From Adineta steineri (lineage: Eukaryota; Rotifera; Eurotatoria; Adinetida; Adinetidae), in NCBI GenBank assembly GCA_905250115.1, contig CAJNOI010000013.1, positions 844,924 through 908,923 of the forward strand: a stretch of 64,000 nucleotides of DNA. Reading direction: 5' to 3'. The notes under the pieces are model-generated. The model did no database searches, was not told where the DNA came from, and saw only the letters and a list, made by a program, of their open reading frames with translations. Shown piece by piece: positions 26,663 to 38,549 of this stretch. Both the position numbers and the translations under genes were made by a program. The number at the start of each line of letters is the position of its first letter. The stretch's first letter is position 1.

Positions 26663-26670
26663 TAATACAT

Positions 26671-29099
26671 TTATTCTCGTTGATGTCTAGAATGTGATGT
26701 ACGAAAGTCACGTAATGAATTTAAATTAGGTAGTTTAGTTTTTGCATGTTGACAATAGAAAATCTTTTTAAAAGCACGACGAAAATGTATATTACATAAT
26801 GGATATACAAGAGGATTAACGGTTGAATTTATATATCCAAGCCATATAGATGCAGTATAAATAGTATCTGATACACAATTATGACACCATGCTACGACTA
26901 AAAATAATATGAAATAAGGTAACCATGTTATAGTAAATACACCAACGAGCATTCCCAACTGTCTAGCAGCTTTAAGTTCTTTTTGAAATGAACTTGAAAG
27001 ACTTGGATTAATAATATAATCAAAAAATGTTAAAATATGCATTTTATTCGGTTGATTTATTAATGTTGAAGGAACAGTTAAATACTGATCATTAGAAATT
27101 GTTGTTTGATTTTCTTCAGGAACTGGAGGAGAAGATGATGATGATGGTGTTCGCAATCGACTAAAAGAAAGAAAAGAAAAAAAAAACAATGTATTTGTCA
27201 AATAAAGAAATTCTAGGTTTCTTTAACTAGTAATAATTGTTTTGTAGAAAATGTCAAGAATTAATGGGTTAGATTATCTTTGTGATATCTGTTAAAAATA
27301 ATTAATAGACTCTGAGTACTGGATACTATCAAGAAGATTTGTTTACTGCAAATTGACAGTCCCATTTGTATTAATAACTAATATACTCAACATATTTTGA
27401 GTGTTGAATACAATTATATACTAGTTTCCTATATTAATAATAGTAATTGAAAATTTTATATTTACATAGCAGTTTTTTCAGTTGATGTTATTAGTTCATG
27501 TTCCAATGGATAAATGAATATTGTCTGTGGACAATCATCTGAAAGACTCGATGATGATAATGCTCTTGGTATATGACTTAAACTAATTGATGCTATAGTT
27601 GATTGTCTCTCAGGATATTTTATATCATTTGTAACACTTATAGAATTTTTCATTGACTTATTAATAGAATATCTTTGTGATAATTGTTCAGTTTTACGTC
27701 CAACATTGTCTCTTACGGATGATAATGATGGAAATAAGATTGTAATAGGTTTTATAGAAGGAAAACAAAAACGTGTTTCACCATTTAAAGGAGATCTATT
27801 CGATTCAAGTTGTCCAAGACTATCATTATCATCATCATCATCATCAACATCATTATTCTTCTTCTTTTGATTTAATATTTCATTAGATTCACATGATGGA
27901 ATGTTGAAATTTTTTATTTCTGAATTCAATGGATTAACAACAATTGACATTGTTCCTGTTGGTTTATCTATTCCATCCGATGATAATTGTTCTGAACATC
28001 TTACTGGATTTTCATGACGTATTAATGATGTATTCATAAATGCAAGTTCTTGTTTCATTTGTCGTTGTGTTGCTGATGATATACGTCGACCAAATTCCAT
28101 TGTTGAACGTGAACGTACAGCAACCATTATACGACATGATATAATTATCATTGTTAATAGAGGAAGATAAAAATTACCTAGTGCAGTTAAAGTTTTAAAT
28201 AATTTATTCGAACGAAATGATGTATCACATTCATTTGGTTTTATAATATCACTATGTTCAGGAATTAAATATGACCAAAATATAACTGCTGGCGCCCATA
28301 ATAATGATATAAACCAAACAATAATAATAAAATTAGTTGCTCGTTTACGTGATCGATTTCGAAGATAACGTAATGGATAAACAACAGCCCAATAACGATC
28401 AAGACTGAGAAGAACAAGATTAAATATGCTAGCAGTACTAGAAAAAAAAAATAAACATTTTTTTAGCACTTTTTCGATTACATTTATTCATTCGGTGGTA
28501 CGTGTTAATTTAAATATTTAATAATTATACTGATATATTCAGTCACGAGTGTAAATTATACTTGAGAAGAATATCAAAAAAATAATTTCTATTATCAATC
28601 TCTATTTATGTGTTAAAAGAAATTAATTTTTTATAGTATGTAATCTCTAGGTACACGTTCACGCCTGATAGAATGGATGACCTTTTTCTTTTCTTTTAAC
28701 ATGCGAAAGCAATCGTATTATAGTAATCCTATAATTTTTCTTCGTACTATTTTTTTTCTAATGATTTATTTACCTAGCAACATAATCAATTGATAACCAC
28801 ATTTGACAGAGCACAGTTGAAAATGGCCATCGACCAGCTATAATATTTGCGGCACTTAAAGGCATAACAAAAATTCCAACTACTAAATCGGCAAATGCTA
28901 AACTTAGAATAAATAAATTTGAGACTGTTCTTAAACGTTTTTCTGTTCGTATAGCATAAAGAATTAAAAGATTACCAAATATAGTAAATATTGATAAAAT
29001 AAATAATAAACATCCTAATAAAATTTTTTGTACTAATATATCGACAGGTGTTGTCGAAAAATAATGATTTGTTAATGAATTTTGTAAGGTATCATTCAT
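26671..29099 (-). CDS. Biogenic amine GPCR, histamine H1-like
   Basis: Three exons on the minus strand (29099-28774, 28437-27466, 27160-26671), 595 codons. The first splice junction rebuilds the TM3 sequence LSIDYVASTASIFN, close to human H1 (LSMDYVASTASIFS), with the amine-binding Asp of TM3. LLSLDRYWAVVYPLRYL follows. TM6 is FTITWLPYF, and TM7 IWLGYINSTVNPLVYPLCN is nearly the H1 sequence. Class A landmarks are present: GNLLILYA in TM1, SLAFADLVVG in TM2, the DRY box and NPxxY. The third intracellular loop is very long, with an Asp run near 27830. It should couple amine binding to Gq if it keeps the H1 role. A muscarinic or other amine receptor is the alternative. Confidence 0.82.
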
Positions 29100-32000
29100 A
29101 CTCGTTCATCAATATGGATTTTCTTTTTTATTTCAAAAATTTTTATAAAAAATCCAAATCATATTTATGCATGAGTATACTAAAATAAAAAAAAATATAT
29201 TGTATTATTATATTAGCTATCGTTTTATAGACTGACAGAAGAAAATAAAAACACCAATGCTATTCATAAGCCCATTTTTGTACTCTAATTTCATCTGACA
29301 TCGGAGTTAAATTAAGATCAAGTATGCATCAGGGAACAAAAGAAAGTCTCATTCTCACACTTGCTCATTTCTGACAGGATGAATTTGGAAGAAAAAAGTG
29401 TTATAGATTGAGTGGATGTCAAGAAGAGCACAGGTTCTCGTAAAGTAAAAATAACATGAGAATATAACTGTTAAAAAAACCTGGGAGGAATATTTTATTT
29501 TTAGTAAGATAAAAATAGACGAAACAAATGAAAGGAGATTTTGTCTAATAGATAAAAAAAAATCTCAAATGAGATGAATAATTAGTGTATTCTTCATGAT
29601 TATATTACTGTTTTTTTTTTCTTCTTGTCATAAAAGTATTATTTAGTCATTGCAAAGTATATATTATTAGAATACAAGTAACATAGATTGCAAAAAAATA
29701 TAAAGAACAATGACAAGTATAATTGATGAAAAATGAATAAGGCAAAAGAAAAGAAAATCTAGACTAACATTTATAAAAATTTTCTCATGTCATTTTTCTA
29801 TTGATAATTAAGATTAAAAAAAGAAAGATTTTCAAAAAATAGCAAATCACTAAATATATGATTACATATATAAATGAAATAAAAGAAAAACATGACATTA
29901 TTCATAACAAATGAAGTCTTACTATTTTTTTCCCTACTTTCTTAAATAAACAATTAACCTATAAAATTGATTTTAATAGTTTTTGTCTTACTCGAATGAC
30001 TTTTTTCTACATGCTATTAAATCGGAACTCCTTTTAGATATTTGTATAGTAAAATAACGAGAAAAGAAAAAAATATTTTTACAGAAATATAGGAGAAAAT
30101 AAAAAAAAAGAAATACCCATATGGCGCATTGGATAAAAAGCCATATATGTCTGGATGTATTATTTGCTGCATATAGATTATAAATACTATTGCTTTATGA
30201 TCGACCATTATAGAAACTCTTTGTTCTAAGTTTTCTTCAATCATTAGGGTAGTTATATCTTTTAAAGGTTTTTCTTTCACAGTAATAATAATAATAATAA
30301 TAAATGATAGTAAAAAGAAAACTCGGCTTTCTTTCTTTTTTTTTGTTTTCTCTGCAGCGCACTAAAAACATTACCGGTTGTCTTTGTCAAGTGACACTAA
30401 ACAATTGAGGAAATTACTTTTTCCATTCGAAGAGTAAGAAGATCAACAGCAATTCTTTTCTTAATGTTATTAATGGAAAATATAGTAACAATTCTATTTT
30501 ATCTAATAAATTCTCTATTTCATATGGTGATGCCGGAGAATCTAATCAATTTTTTCGTTATTTATATGACGTTTCTATAGAGTTATATTTATGCATATAT
30601 TAAAGAAGATATAAGTTATCTACCTGTCTCTATAGTCATGAATGTCATTGTTGTCGAAAAAAAGAGAAATAGAAAAATACCATATATTTAATTGATCGCG
30701 GAACTTTTCCTTTGTCGATATATAATGAATGACAATAAAAGAAATGCTCCAAGTAACTAGGATTTTTTTTAAACAGAAAAAAAATAATAATTGAAGTGAA
30801 TAACGAACACTTGAATCAACTATTGTCGTAACTCTTAAATCATTATTTCTTTGTTATTGCTCTTCATTATTCATATTCTCCTAAGTTGATTCTTACTACT
30901 TCCGTCTAATCATTAATGGATAGACAAGAAAAAAAAATTTCCTTGTATTAACTTGCTTCTTATTATTTTGTCTGTTAGCAATCAAAAAAGATGTCGTTTC
31001 GCGAACGTCCTATCTTTATTCGCTTTACTATTCCTGTAATTATCTCGCACCACTTGTCACTGTCAAGAAATAAAAAAAAAAGACTATACAATGTCGATAT
31101 ACTAAGCCAATATTTGCTGGTATAAATAGTTGTGTCTTAATCCTATTAGAACGCACGATAAGAGCGCGAGAGAGAGAGGGAAAAAAAATAATAGAATAGA
31201 CTTGAAAACATGAATAGAAAATATTCCATCGATTAACTGATCTAACCACTATGTTCGATATACTTACAAAATATGATAGGAGGAATTGTTGATGATCAAA
31301 AAAATAAATAAATAAGAGATTATCTTTCTATTAATAGTGCTTTGTTTTTTGTTTCAAAACAGCAGGCATAGATACACAAAAGAAAAATTTAGAGTTATGA
31401 TCATTCGTCTCAATTACTATCATCCCTAGACAAAAAAATCGTTTTTCATAGTTTATCTCATGAATCTTCAAACTCATAATTTATCTAAACGAGTTTCTTC
31501 ATCTACATGATAATCAATCATTGCCAATCTTCATTATTGATCGATCTATTATGCATAAATCATATCATAGAATAACACAAAATAAGGAAATATAACAATG
31601 ACTAAATACTTTGATAAAAAAAATTATCAGTAATTTTAAATAGAATTCTTTTTTTTCTACTAATGTCGAAAAGAATAGGTTGTGCGACATGCGAGCTAAT
31701 TAATATTACAAATTACCGTTAAACCAAAGTCATTGAAAGACAAATGGACAGTTAAAGTGCTTATCCAAATATCAACAGATGGTTGTTGTCATCTATTTAA
31801 CAATTTGCTAATACTATATTGATAAATGACACGACGTATATCAAAAACACGAATGTCAATCGATATAAATAACTAAAAAAAACAACATCTCGGAGTATAA
31901 TTACAAAACTAACATTCTTAGCGGCTTTGTCTATTGTAAGAAATATAGAAATGAAAAAACACTTCTAAGATATTACTATATTTATATGTGTAGAAGAACA

Positions 32001-33804
32001 TTAGGATTACTAGACAATTCTTTTACATTACTATAGTAATCGAATAACTGTATGTCATCTTCTTTTTTTTAGACTGATTTTGTCCTTGAGAAGTCTACCC
32101 TTCTATTGGGTCATCTATTCTCAAGTGTCCTTTCTAAACAAGAACGCGTTCTTATAAGATTAGTATATTGAATTTTTAACGTAACGAAAATAAAAATTAT
32201 TCATTTATCATAGTTAAATTAGAAAAAAAGCCTAATAAACAATATCATAGAAATGTATATATGTTATTTTGTTCGATTATGATATAATTTGAATACATGT
32301 TTGTTTCTATTTTTATTCGATTAAGAAATTAATTAGACTCATTAATATGATAAGATATAAATATAATAATTTGAAAAAGATTACCTCTTGTTTGCGATCA
32401 TGAGTTGCCTATACTTAATGACATACGACCTGTTTTTTTCTTTATTTTTTTGTGTGCCTCTGTCAAGTCTTGTCGACACTCAACATTAAGTAAACACAAT
32501 TGAAAGAAAACATCTGGCGTCGAGTATTGAATGTAGAAAGTATTTTAAATGTATCTATTAAGTTATTTTCATGTACATTTATAGTCATTAAAATCAAAAA
32601 AAACACAAAGTACATATGATATAATCATCTAATGAGAACACAGCTGAGTTGGTTAATATGCTCTGTAAATTTGAATATATTATTTATCTTAATGTGTGTA
32701 TATATATAGAATAACATGCAAATTAAAATCTAAGATTTCAGCTTTTTTTTTCTGTATTTTATATTGGATCTTATCTATTCATATTATTAAATTAGTTATA
32801 AATATAGAAAAAGAAAAGAGATTATAATTTGTATAAATTTTAAAAAAAAAAAATTATTATTTAATATACATTTATTTATTATTCAAAACTTTTGATGAAT
32901 TGATTTACAAACAATGTGTGTCAAGAATTCTAAGCGAGTTGTTGTTGTTCTTAATAATTAGTTTATTGATTTGATTATGATAAATATTGTTTTTGAAAAG
33001 AAGTTTCTTAGACAAATTAATCTTCGCTTTATGATTCGACGGAATATGGTTATAATAGAGTTACAAATCTGTTTGACAAGACTTTAGAAAATATATGAAC
33101 TGCTTCCATCATAGATATGCATACATAACAATATCAATGATTGATTAGCTTTTTTCTTATTATATTGTTATATTTTTGGTTAGAACCTCTGTGACATGCA
33201 ATAGATTGTATTCGCTAATAGCTGGAATAGTTTAACTGAATAATTACGGATTTTTTTATGATTTTGTCTAATGTAAGCATTATTGATCATAGATATGTAT
33301 AGAAACAGACATTTGATTAAACAACAGTATAAATCTTGGTTGTTTTGTGGATTGGGACATTTTCCTGTTTATAATTATATTTATAACTCTCAGAAAAAAT
33401 AACTTTTCTCATAACATAAAATATATAGTGTTAAGACATGATTACAGAAAATGAAGGAAAAGAGAAAACTATATGATGGTAATATTACAGTTATGGTACT
33501 AGTCATACACAAGGCACTGGTTGTCGGATTTTCTTTAATGATCATAGAACCGTAGTGAGCTGTTGATTTGTGTTAGTTCTAGTTTCTTTTTTTCTTCATC
33601 TATCCAAACTAGAGAAGAAAAAAATAAGAACTAGTATTTTTGTAACACTATTTCTTGGCTATGTGATTTCTTGTTTTCATATTTACTAAACATGAATAAT
33701 ACGTCTGACAAATAATATAGAATAGAAAAATGAAAATTCTATGGATAGAATTTCCAAAATAAATATACTTCATATAATATTACGAATTATTTCATTTAAT
33801 AACA
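29100..33804. other. Long gene-free AT-rich region
   Basis: About 4.7 kb upstream of two divergently arranged genes. I see only A/T-rich sequence, short ATA or TAA microsatellite runs near 30285-30303, and a GA run near 31160. Frames at 30017-30280 and 31040-31249 are chance openings. Regulatory DNA for the amine receptor could lie here. Confidence 0.45.
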
Positions 33805-34155
33805 ATGGAAGAATATGAATTTATTATTTATAATCAGATTCATATCATCTTAGTATTTCTTGGCTTATGGTTTTCATATTGTTGGTGGCTTGCTGAACAA
33901 TATCGTTTTAATTTTGGTCGATATACAACAATTCTACGTTTATTATTTTGTATAATACATGTATTAGCAGTATGGACATTTTTTCAATATATTATTAAAT
34001 TTGCTGTTCGTTTGTATCATTTTAGTAGACGCTTACGAGCTGTTGTAACAGATCATTTAATTATGATTGCATTATCATTTGTATTATTTTTATTATTAAC
34101 ATTTGTTCTTAATTTTAAAGATTTTTTAAGCGATGCTTTTGCAATAGTAGATTAA
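33805..34155 (+). CDS. Small three-pass membrane protein of unknown function
   Basis: A single exon of 116 codons. Three hydrophobic segments are clear: HIILVFLGLWFSYCWWLAE, LLFCIIHVLAVWTFFQYII and LIMIALSFVLFLLLTFVLNF. A basic loop (LYHFSRRLRAV) lies between the last two. The codon use (CGT, CGA, ACA, TTA) matches the neighbours, and the ATG follows a typical AT-rich leader. No family is recognised. It could be a rotifer-specific protein or a very divergent member of a known small membrane family. Confidence 0.55.
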   Translation: MEEYEFIIYNQIHIILVFLGLWFSYCWWLAEQYRFNFGRYTTILRLLFCIIHVLAVWTFFQYIIKFAVRLYHFSRRLRAVVTDHLIMIALSFVLFLLLTFVLNFKDFLSDAFAIVD

Positions 34156-35138
34156 AGTTCTTTTTTTTCTTCTTCTTTCTCATCTAGTATTGTTAATGAT
34201 AGATGTCAAAAAAGAGTTCTCTCAGTAAAATATATATATAACAGTTGATAATAATTAATCTTAATGATACTGTTTGTATGTATTTATTTTAATAAAAAAA
34301 AAATAAGCTAAGTCATATTAACATTTAGTATTACACAGTTGATGTTGTAAATCATAAATAATGTTTATATATCTTAATTGGTGTAAAGGATGAAGTTGGA
34401 ATGCTTACTTTTGTTTAACATAAGATATATACTCATTCGATTGCTGATATGTTTATTACATTAGTCTAAATGTATTGAATAAGTATACAAGTAAGATTTA
34501 TTTTAATGCGTAAAGATACTTATTCAATCTCGATAACATTCGATAAAGTGGATGTGTCGCAGTAACAATTCGAATGTTTTGAACTTTGTACATTATTACG
34601 AGTTAATGAGTTAAATAAGCACATAATATGATTATAGTTGAGAGTAATATTAGTTAAAATCTTTATCATGAAAAGGAAAATATTTGTCCTCTCTTCCATA
34701 TGTCGGAAAGTACTTTGGCTAAATAATCATCGAGTCTCGTAATATATTTATTTTTTCATTAAAGTATGTCTATATAGATAAATTATATTTTTATGAAAGT
34801 ACTTTTGGATTCTAACGCCATCTGTGTTTGACTCATATGATATATTAAAAAGTAGAACATTAATTTTTCTTGCCTGGATTTTTTGCTCCATGATAAACAA
34901 GGACATTCATTTAAAAAAATGTACAGCAATTGATTATAGAGATGATTAGTTATGATTATGTTTAACAGAAGATCTTACGAGAAAAAGAAATAGAAAATTG
35001 CATTTGGTTCTTATTTATTATGCATCATTTCGTTTCCTTGACAGATTCTAACAAATAAGATGATTCATTAATAAATATAAGTGTTGTTTTTCTCGTTTGA
35101 CACACTTTTTGTTTTGTTTTGAAATTAAATCATCAAAT
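34156..35138. other. Intergenic spacer
   Basis: AT-rich, no gene or repeat that I can support. Confidence 0.5.
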
Positions 35139-36242
35139 ATGGTTGTACATCTTTATCAATGGGGTATTATTTATGATTCTCAGACACAAAAACGAATTAA
35201 ATGTAATGTACCAATGAAAATGACAACAAATTCACGATCGGAAAGCAATTTAATACAAGTTTCATGTGGCACAAATTACTCACTTGTTCTAGATTCAAAT
35301 CATCGTGTATTTATTTTAGGTGATGAACCAAAAAATGGTCGACTTGGACAAGGTGATGATAAAACAATAGTACCAACATTAACTTTAGTTAAAGGTCGAT
35401 TACCTTCAATTGGTTTTATTTCATGTGGACCATCGACAAGTATTTTATTAAGTACTGATGGAAGAGAACTATGGGGTTTTGGAAAAGGTATAGGTTATTC
35501 AGTACAACAAATTTTACAATCTAATGAATCTATTACTCATTGTGCATGTAATGAAAATTCCATAATTGTTGTTCTTAATGGTCGTGAAATCATGGAACGA
35601 CGTTTTAATCGAGATGGTTTTACTACCGAATGGACTTCTATTTATCAACTAAATGATAGTAATGATACAATTCAAAATATAGATATAGGTTCATCTTTAA
35701 ATGGATTCGTTACTGAACAAGGTCATGTTTATTTATGGGGATCAACTGTACCTATTGGTAAAGTTTCAAAAGAGGAAAATTTTCGTAATGTATCTATTAA
35801 TGAACCATTACAACGAGATTTACCAAATAATAGTAATGATCGACCTGTACAAATTTCATGTAGTCGTGGACATTTTCATGCTCATGCTTTGCTACTTACT
35901 GAACAAGGTTGTATATATTCTATGGGTTCAAATTATAAAGCAAAATTAGGTATTGATGCTGATCAATCATTTACTGGTGAATGGACATTAATTGAATTAA
36001 CACGAACATGTCCATTTAAAATAATCGCTACTGGCGGAATTCATTCAAGTGCATTATCGGTAGATGGACGTGTTTTTACTTGGGGTTGTGGATCAGATGG
36101 ACGTTTAGGTCATTCGGAAGCTCAAGGTCATCGATATTTATATAAAGAACATGAACCTAGACCGATTGATGCTTTGGCTACACAACAAGTGATATCAGTT
36201 GCGACTTCATATTATCATATGGCAGCTATTGTTTCTCAATGA
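35139..36242 (+). CDS. RCC1-repeat beta-propeller protein
   Basis: A single exon of 367 codons. RCC1-type repeats run through its length: QVSCGTNYSLVLDSNHRVF, FISCGPSTSILLSTDGRELW, QISCSRGHFHAHALLLTEQG, IATGGIHSSALSVDGRVFTW and GCGSDGRLGH. The number and spacing suit a seven-blade propeller forming the whole protein, with no extra domain. Family members act as Ran exchange factor (RCC1 itself), ubiquitin-ligase subunits or chromatin adaptors; the small size and lack of a nuclear signal do not decide between them. The chosen ATG (35139) gives MVVHLYQWG, the first repeat; an upstream open stretch has no ATG. Confidence 0.75.
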   Translation: MVVHLYQWGIIYDSQTQKRIKCNVPMKMTTNSRSESNLIQVSCGTNYSLVLDSNHRVFILGDEPKNGRLGQGDDKTIVPTLTLVKGRLPSIGFISCGPSTSILLSTDGRELWGFGKGIGYSVQQILQSNESITHCACNENSIIVVLNGREIMERRFNRDGFTTEWTSIYQLNDSNDTIQNIDIGSSLNGFVTEQGHVYLWGSTVPIGKVSKEENFRNVSINEPLQRDLPNNSNDRPVQISCSRGHFHAHALLLTEQGCIYSMGSNYKAKLGIDADQSFTGEWTLIELTRTCPFKIIATGGIHSSALSVDGRVFTWGCGSDGRLGHSEAQGHRYLYKEHEPRPIDALATQQVISVATSYYHMAAIVSQ

Positions 36243-38549
36243 ACAAAATAATATATATATCTATATAAATTATTTTTATAAATGTTTAAGAAAGACTTCA
36301 TGAATCTAAAGATTTTTAATTGAATTAATATAAAGAATCATCTGAATGTAGAAAAAAAGGATTTTTGAAAAATTTTTTTCGGGCGAGAATTTTTCGTGAA
36401 GATTCAATAGAAAATGAACGTCAGGTGTGATTGAGATCTTCCAAACGCTGATTGAAATACCAACTGATCGTGTATCTATGGCACAAAAAAACAAAAAAAA
36501 AATTTGAAAAAATAAGAGGGGGGTGCCTTTAATGCACTCTTGAAAATATATCAATTTTTATGTCTTCATTTCTAATTATTTTCTAGTTGACTTAATATAA
36601 AAGTCGAAATAAATATGTACCATCCAATAATGTATACAAATCATCGTTCTGTATTTTTCTCTATAACTACGATGTTATTATAGAATAAGATAGACTTCTT
36701 CAAATAAACAAGTATGATGACGATATTTTTATTATACCTAAAATAATTCATTTGATTCGTTAAATAATTATTTAAATCAAGTTTTTAATCTAAAAATAGA
36801 AAATGAAAAAAAGTACAAATTCAAATTGTCCTTTTTGATATATTGACTTGCACGAACTTAACACGATGATGTGATTTTCTTGTATTTCTCTGTGCATGTA
36901 TACTGTATTCAACAGAGAAAAAATTTCTTTCAACGAACTTCTTATTTTGAATAGCTATCAGTTTGATCAGCGTAACACGATAACGATAATTTTTGCAATC
37001 AATTTTTTTCCATGCTTCATTTTGTTATATGTACACCTCTGTGAAGGCAAGATACTATTTTTATTCTACAGTTAAAATGTGCTTTATTAATTGATTCCCC
37101 TGATACAAAAAAAATCAGAACAACAAAAAGCTAGCTTGACTAATATATTTACCAATGTGCGTATAAGATCGAAAAAAACACAAAATATCGAAATCATTCA
37201 ATATGTAATGATCTTAGTTGTTTGAGGATATTGATATTTATAAAAGTGAAAAAGAAGCTTTAAAAGTCCTTTTGTTTATACAGTTTTTTTTTCATTCTAT
37301 CAAACCATTAATAAAGCATGAAGAAAAAATATTAATTAAAATTTAAGTTTGCCCCATGTTGAGCATATGTCATAGAAACGATAGAAGGTCTGGATTGGTA
37401 ATTTCATTTTAATTCAATGTAATCCACTTATTAGATCAATTAACTATATTCTTATGGCAATCTGTTTGTAATTCAATAGAAAATATTTTTTCACAAATAT
37501 AAAAAACATCATTACGTTTCATAAATTAACTATTACAACGATTTTTGTTCCTGATAAAAATAGATGTATTCGATAGCTCATAAAAACCTCGTTTTCGATA
37601 TATATATTTTTTGTCAAAACAAATTTACATCAACAAATGGTATACCATACAATCGATACAGCTTTTGACGCTCTTTCGAATGCAATATCATACAACTTTC
37701 TCCAATTTTTTTAAAATCAGAAAAATTTACTTTTTATACTTGAGTTATACTAATTAGCGCTAATTTGGAGTAATTGGTAATTGAAATTTTTTTTTCGTGA
37801 AGTAATATTTGCAAATGATCCGCTATAAAACTATACAAGAATCAACCGGAAATAACTTTCCTCTGAAAAACCAGAAAACTGCTTCAGAGCCTAAAATCTT
37901 TAATGAATTTTAGACTTAATTAATTTATAACTCCGACAATATTAAACTAATAACTTTTCAATTGGACAGGTATACCATTCAAGGTATTCTATACAAACTA
38001 ACAAAATTTCATCGTATGTTTATAGAGAGACTCCTTCTCCTTAACAGAAAAAAATATGATTTTGTATATTCTATACCATGCTCTACAGAATGACGGTAAG
38101 ATATTCCAAAAGGATAACTTCAAACGATCAGTCGTTGACGTTGGGCGTTATACACTCTAGCTGATATATACAAAATGAGTGATTGTTTATATTCACATGG
38201 TTGACATTAATTTCACCTGTGCGAATAGGTGAAATACTAATTTTTAGATTATAAAAGATTGTAATTTGTAATGTTTCGTAAAGGAACGAAAAAAGAAACA
38301 AGTAATGAGTTTGCTGTTATCGACACTGAACAGGATTTTTTTATTTACGAAAAATATATCTTATAAATCATAAATAATTTTTTCGATTGGTACAAACATA
38401 TTCGACTGTGTTTATACAGCAAGAAAAAAAATCCAATACATTTTATGCTTCCTTTGATTAAAAATAAACGAGTATTGTAGTCATTAGAGCGAATCGTTGT
38501 CATACAATCGAAAGCACGTTAATGCAATAAATTTTCGTAATAATCTAAA
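36243..38549. other. Gene-free AT-rich region
   Basis: About 2.3 kb with no gene supported. The frame at 36306-36554 (minus) is a chance opening in low-complexity DNA. Confidence 0.45.

Noticed and set aside
26408-26665. Open frame running into the N gap
   Set aside because: Most of it is undetermined bases and the rest has no coding character.
30017-30280. 87-codon minus-strand frame
   Set aside because: Low-complexity AT-rich DNA with no conserved motif, inside a long empty region.
36306-36554. 82-codon minus-strand frame after the RCC1-like gene
   Set aside because: No ATG-supported domain or motif; Phe-rich translation of A-runs.
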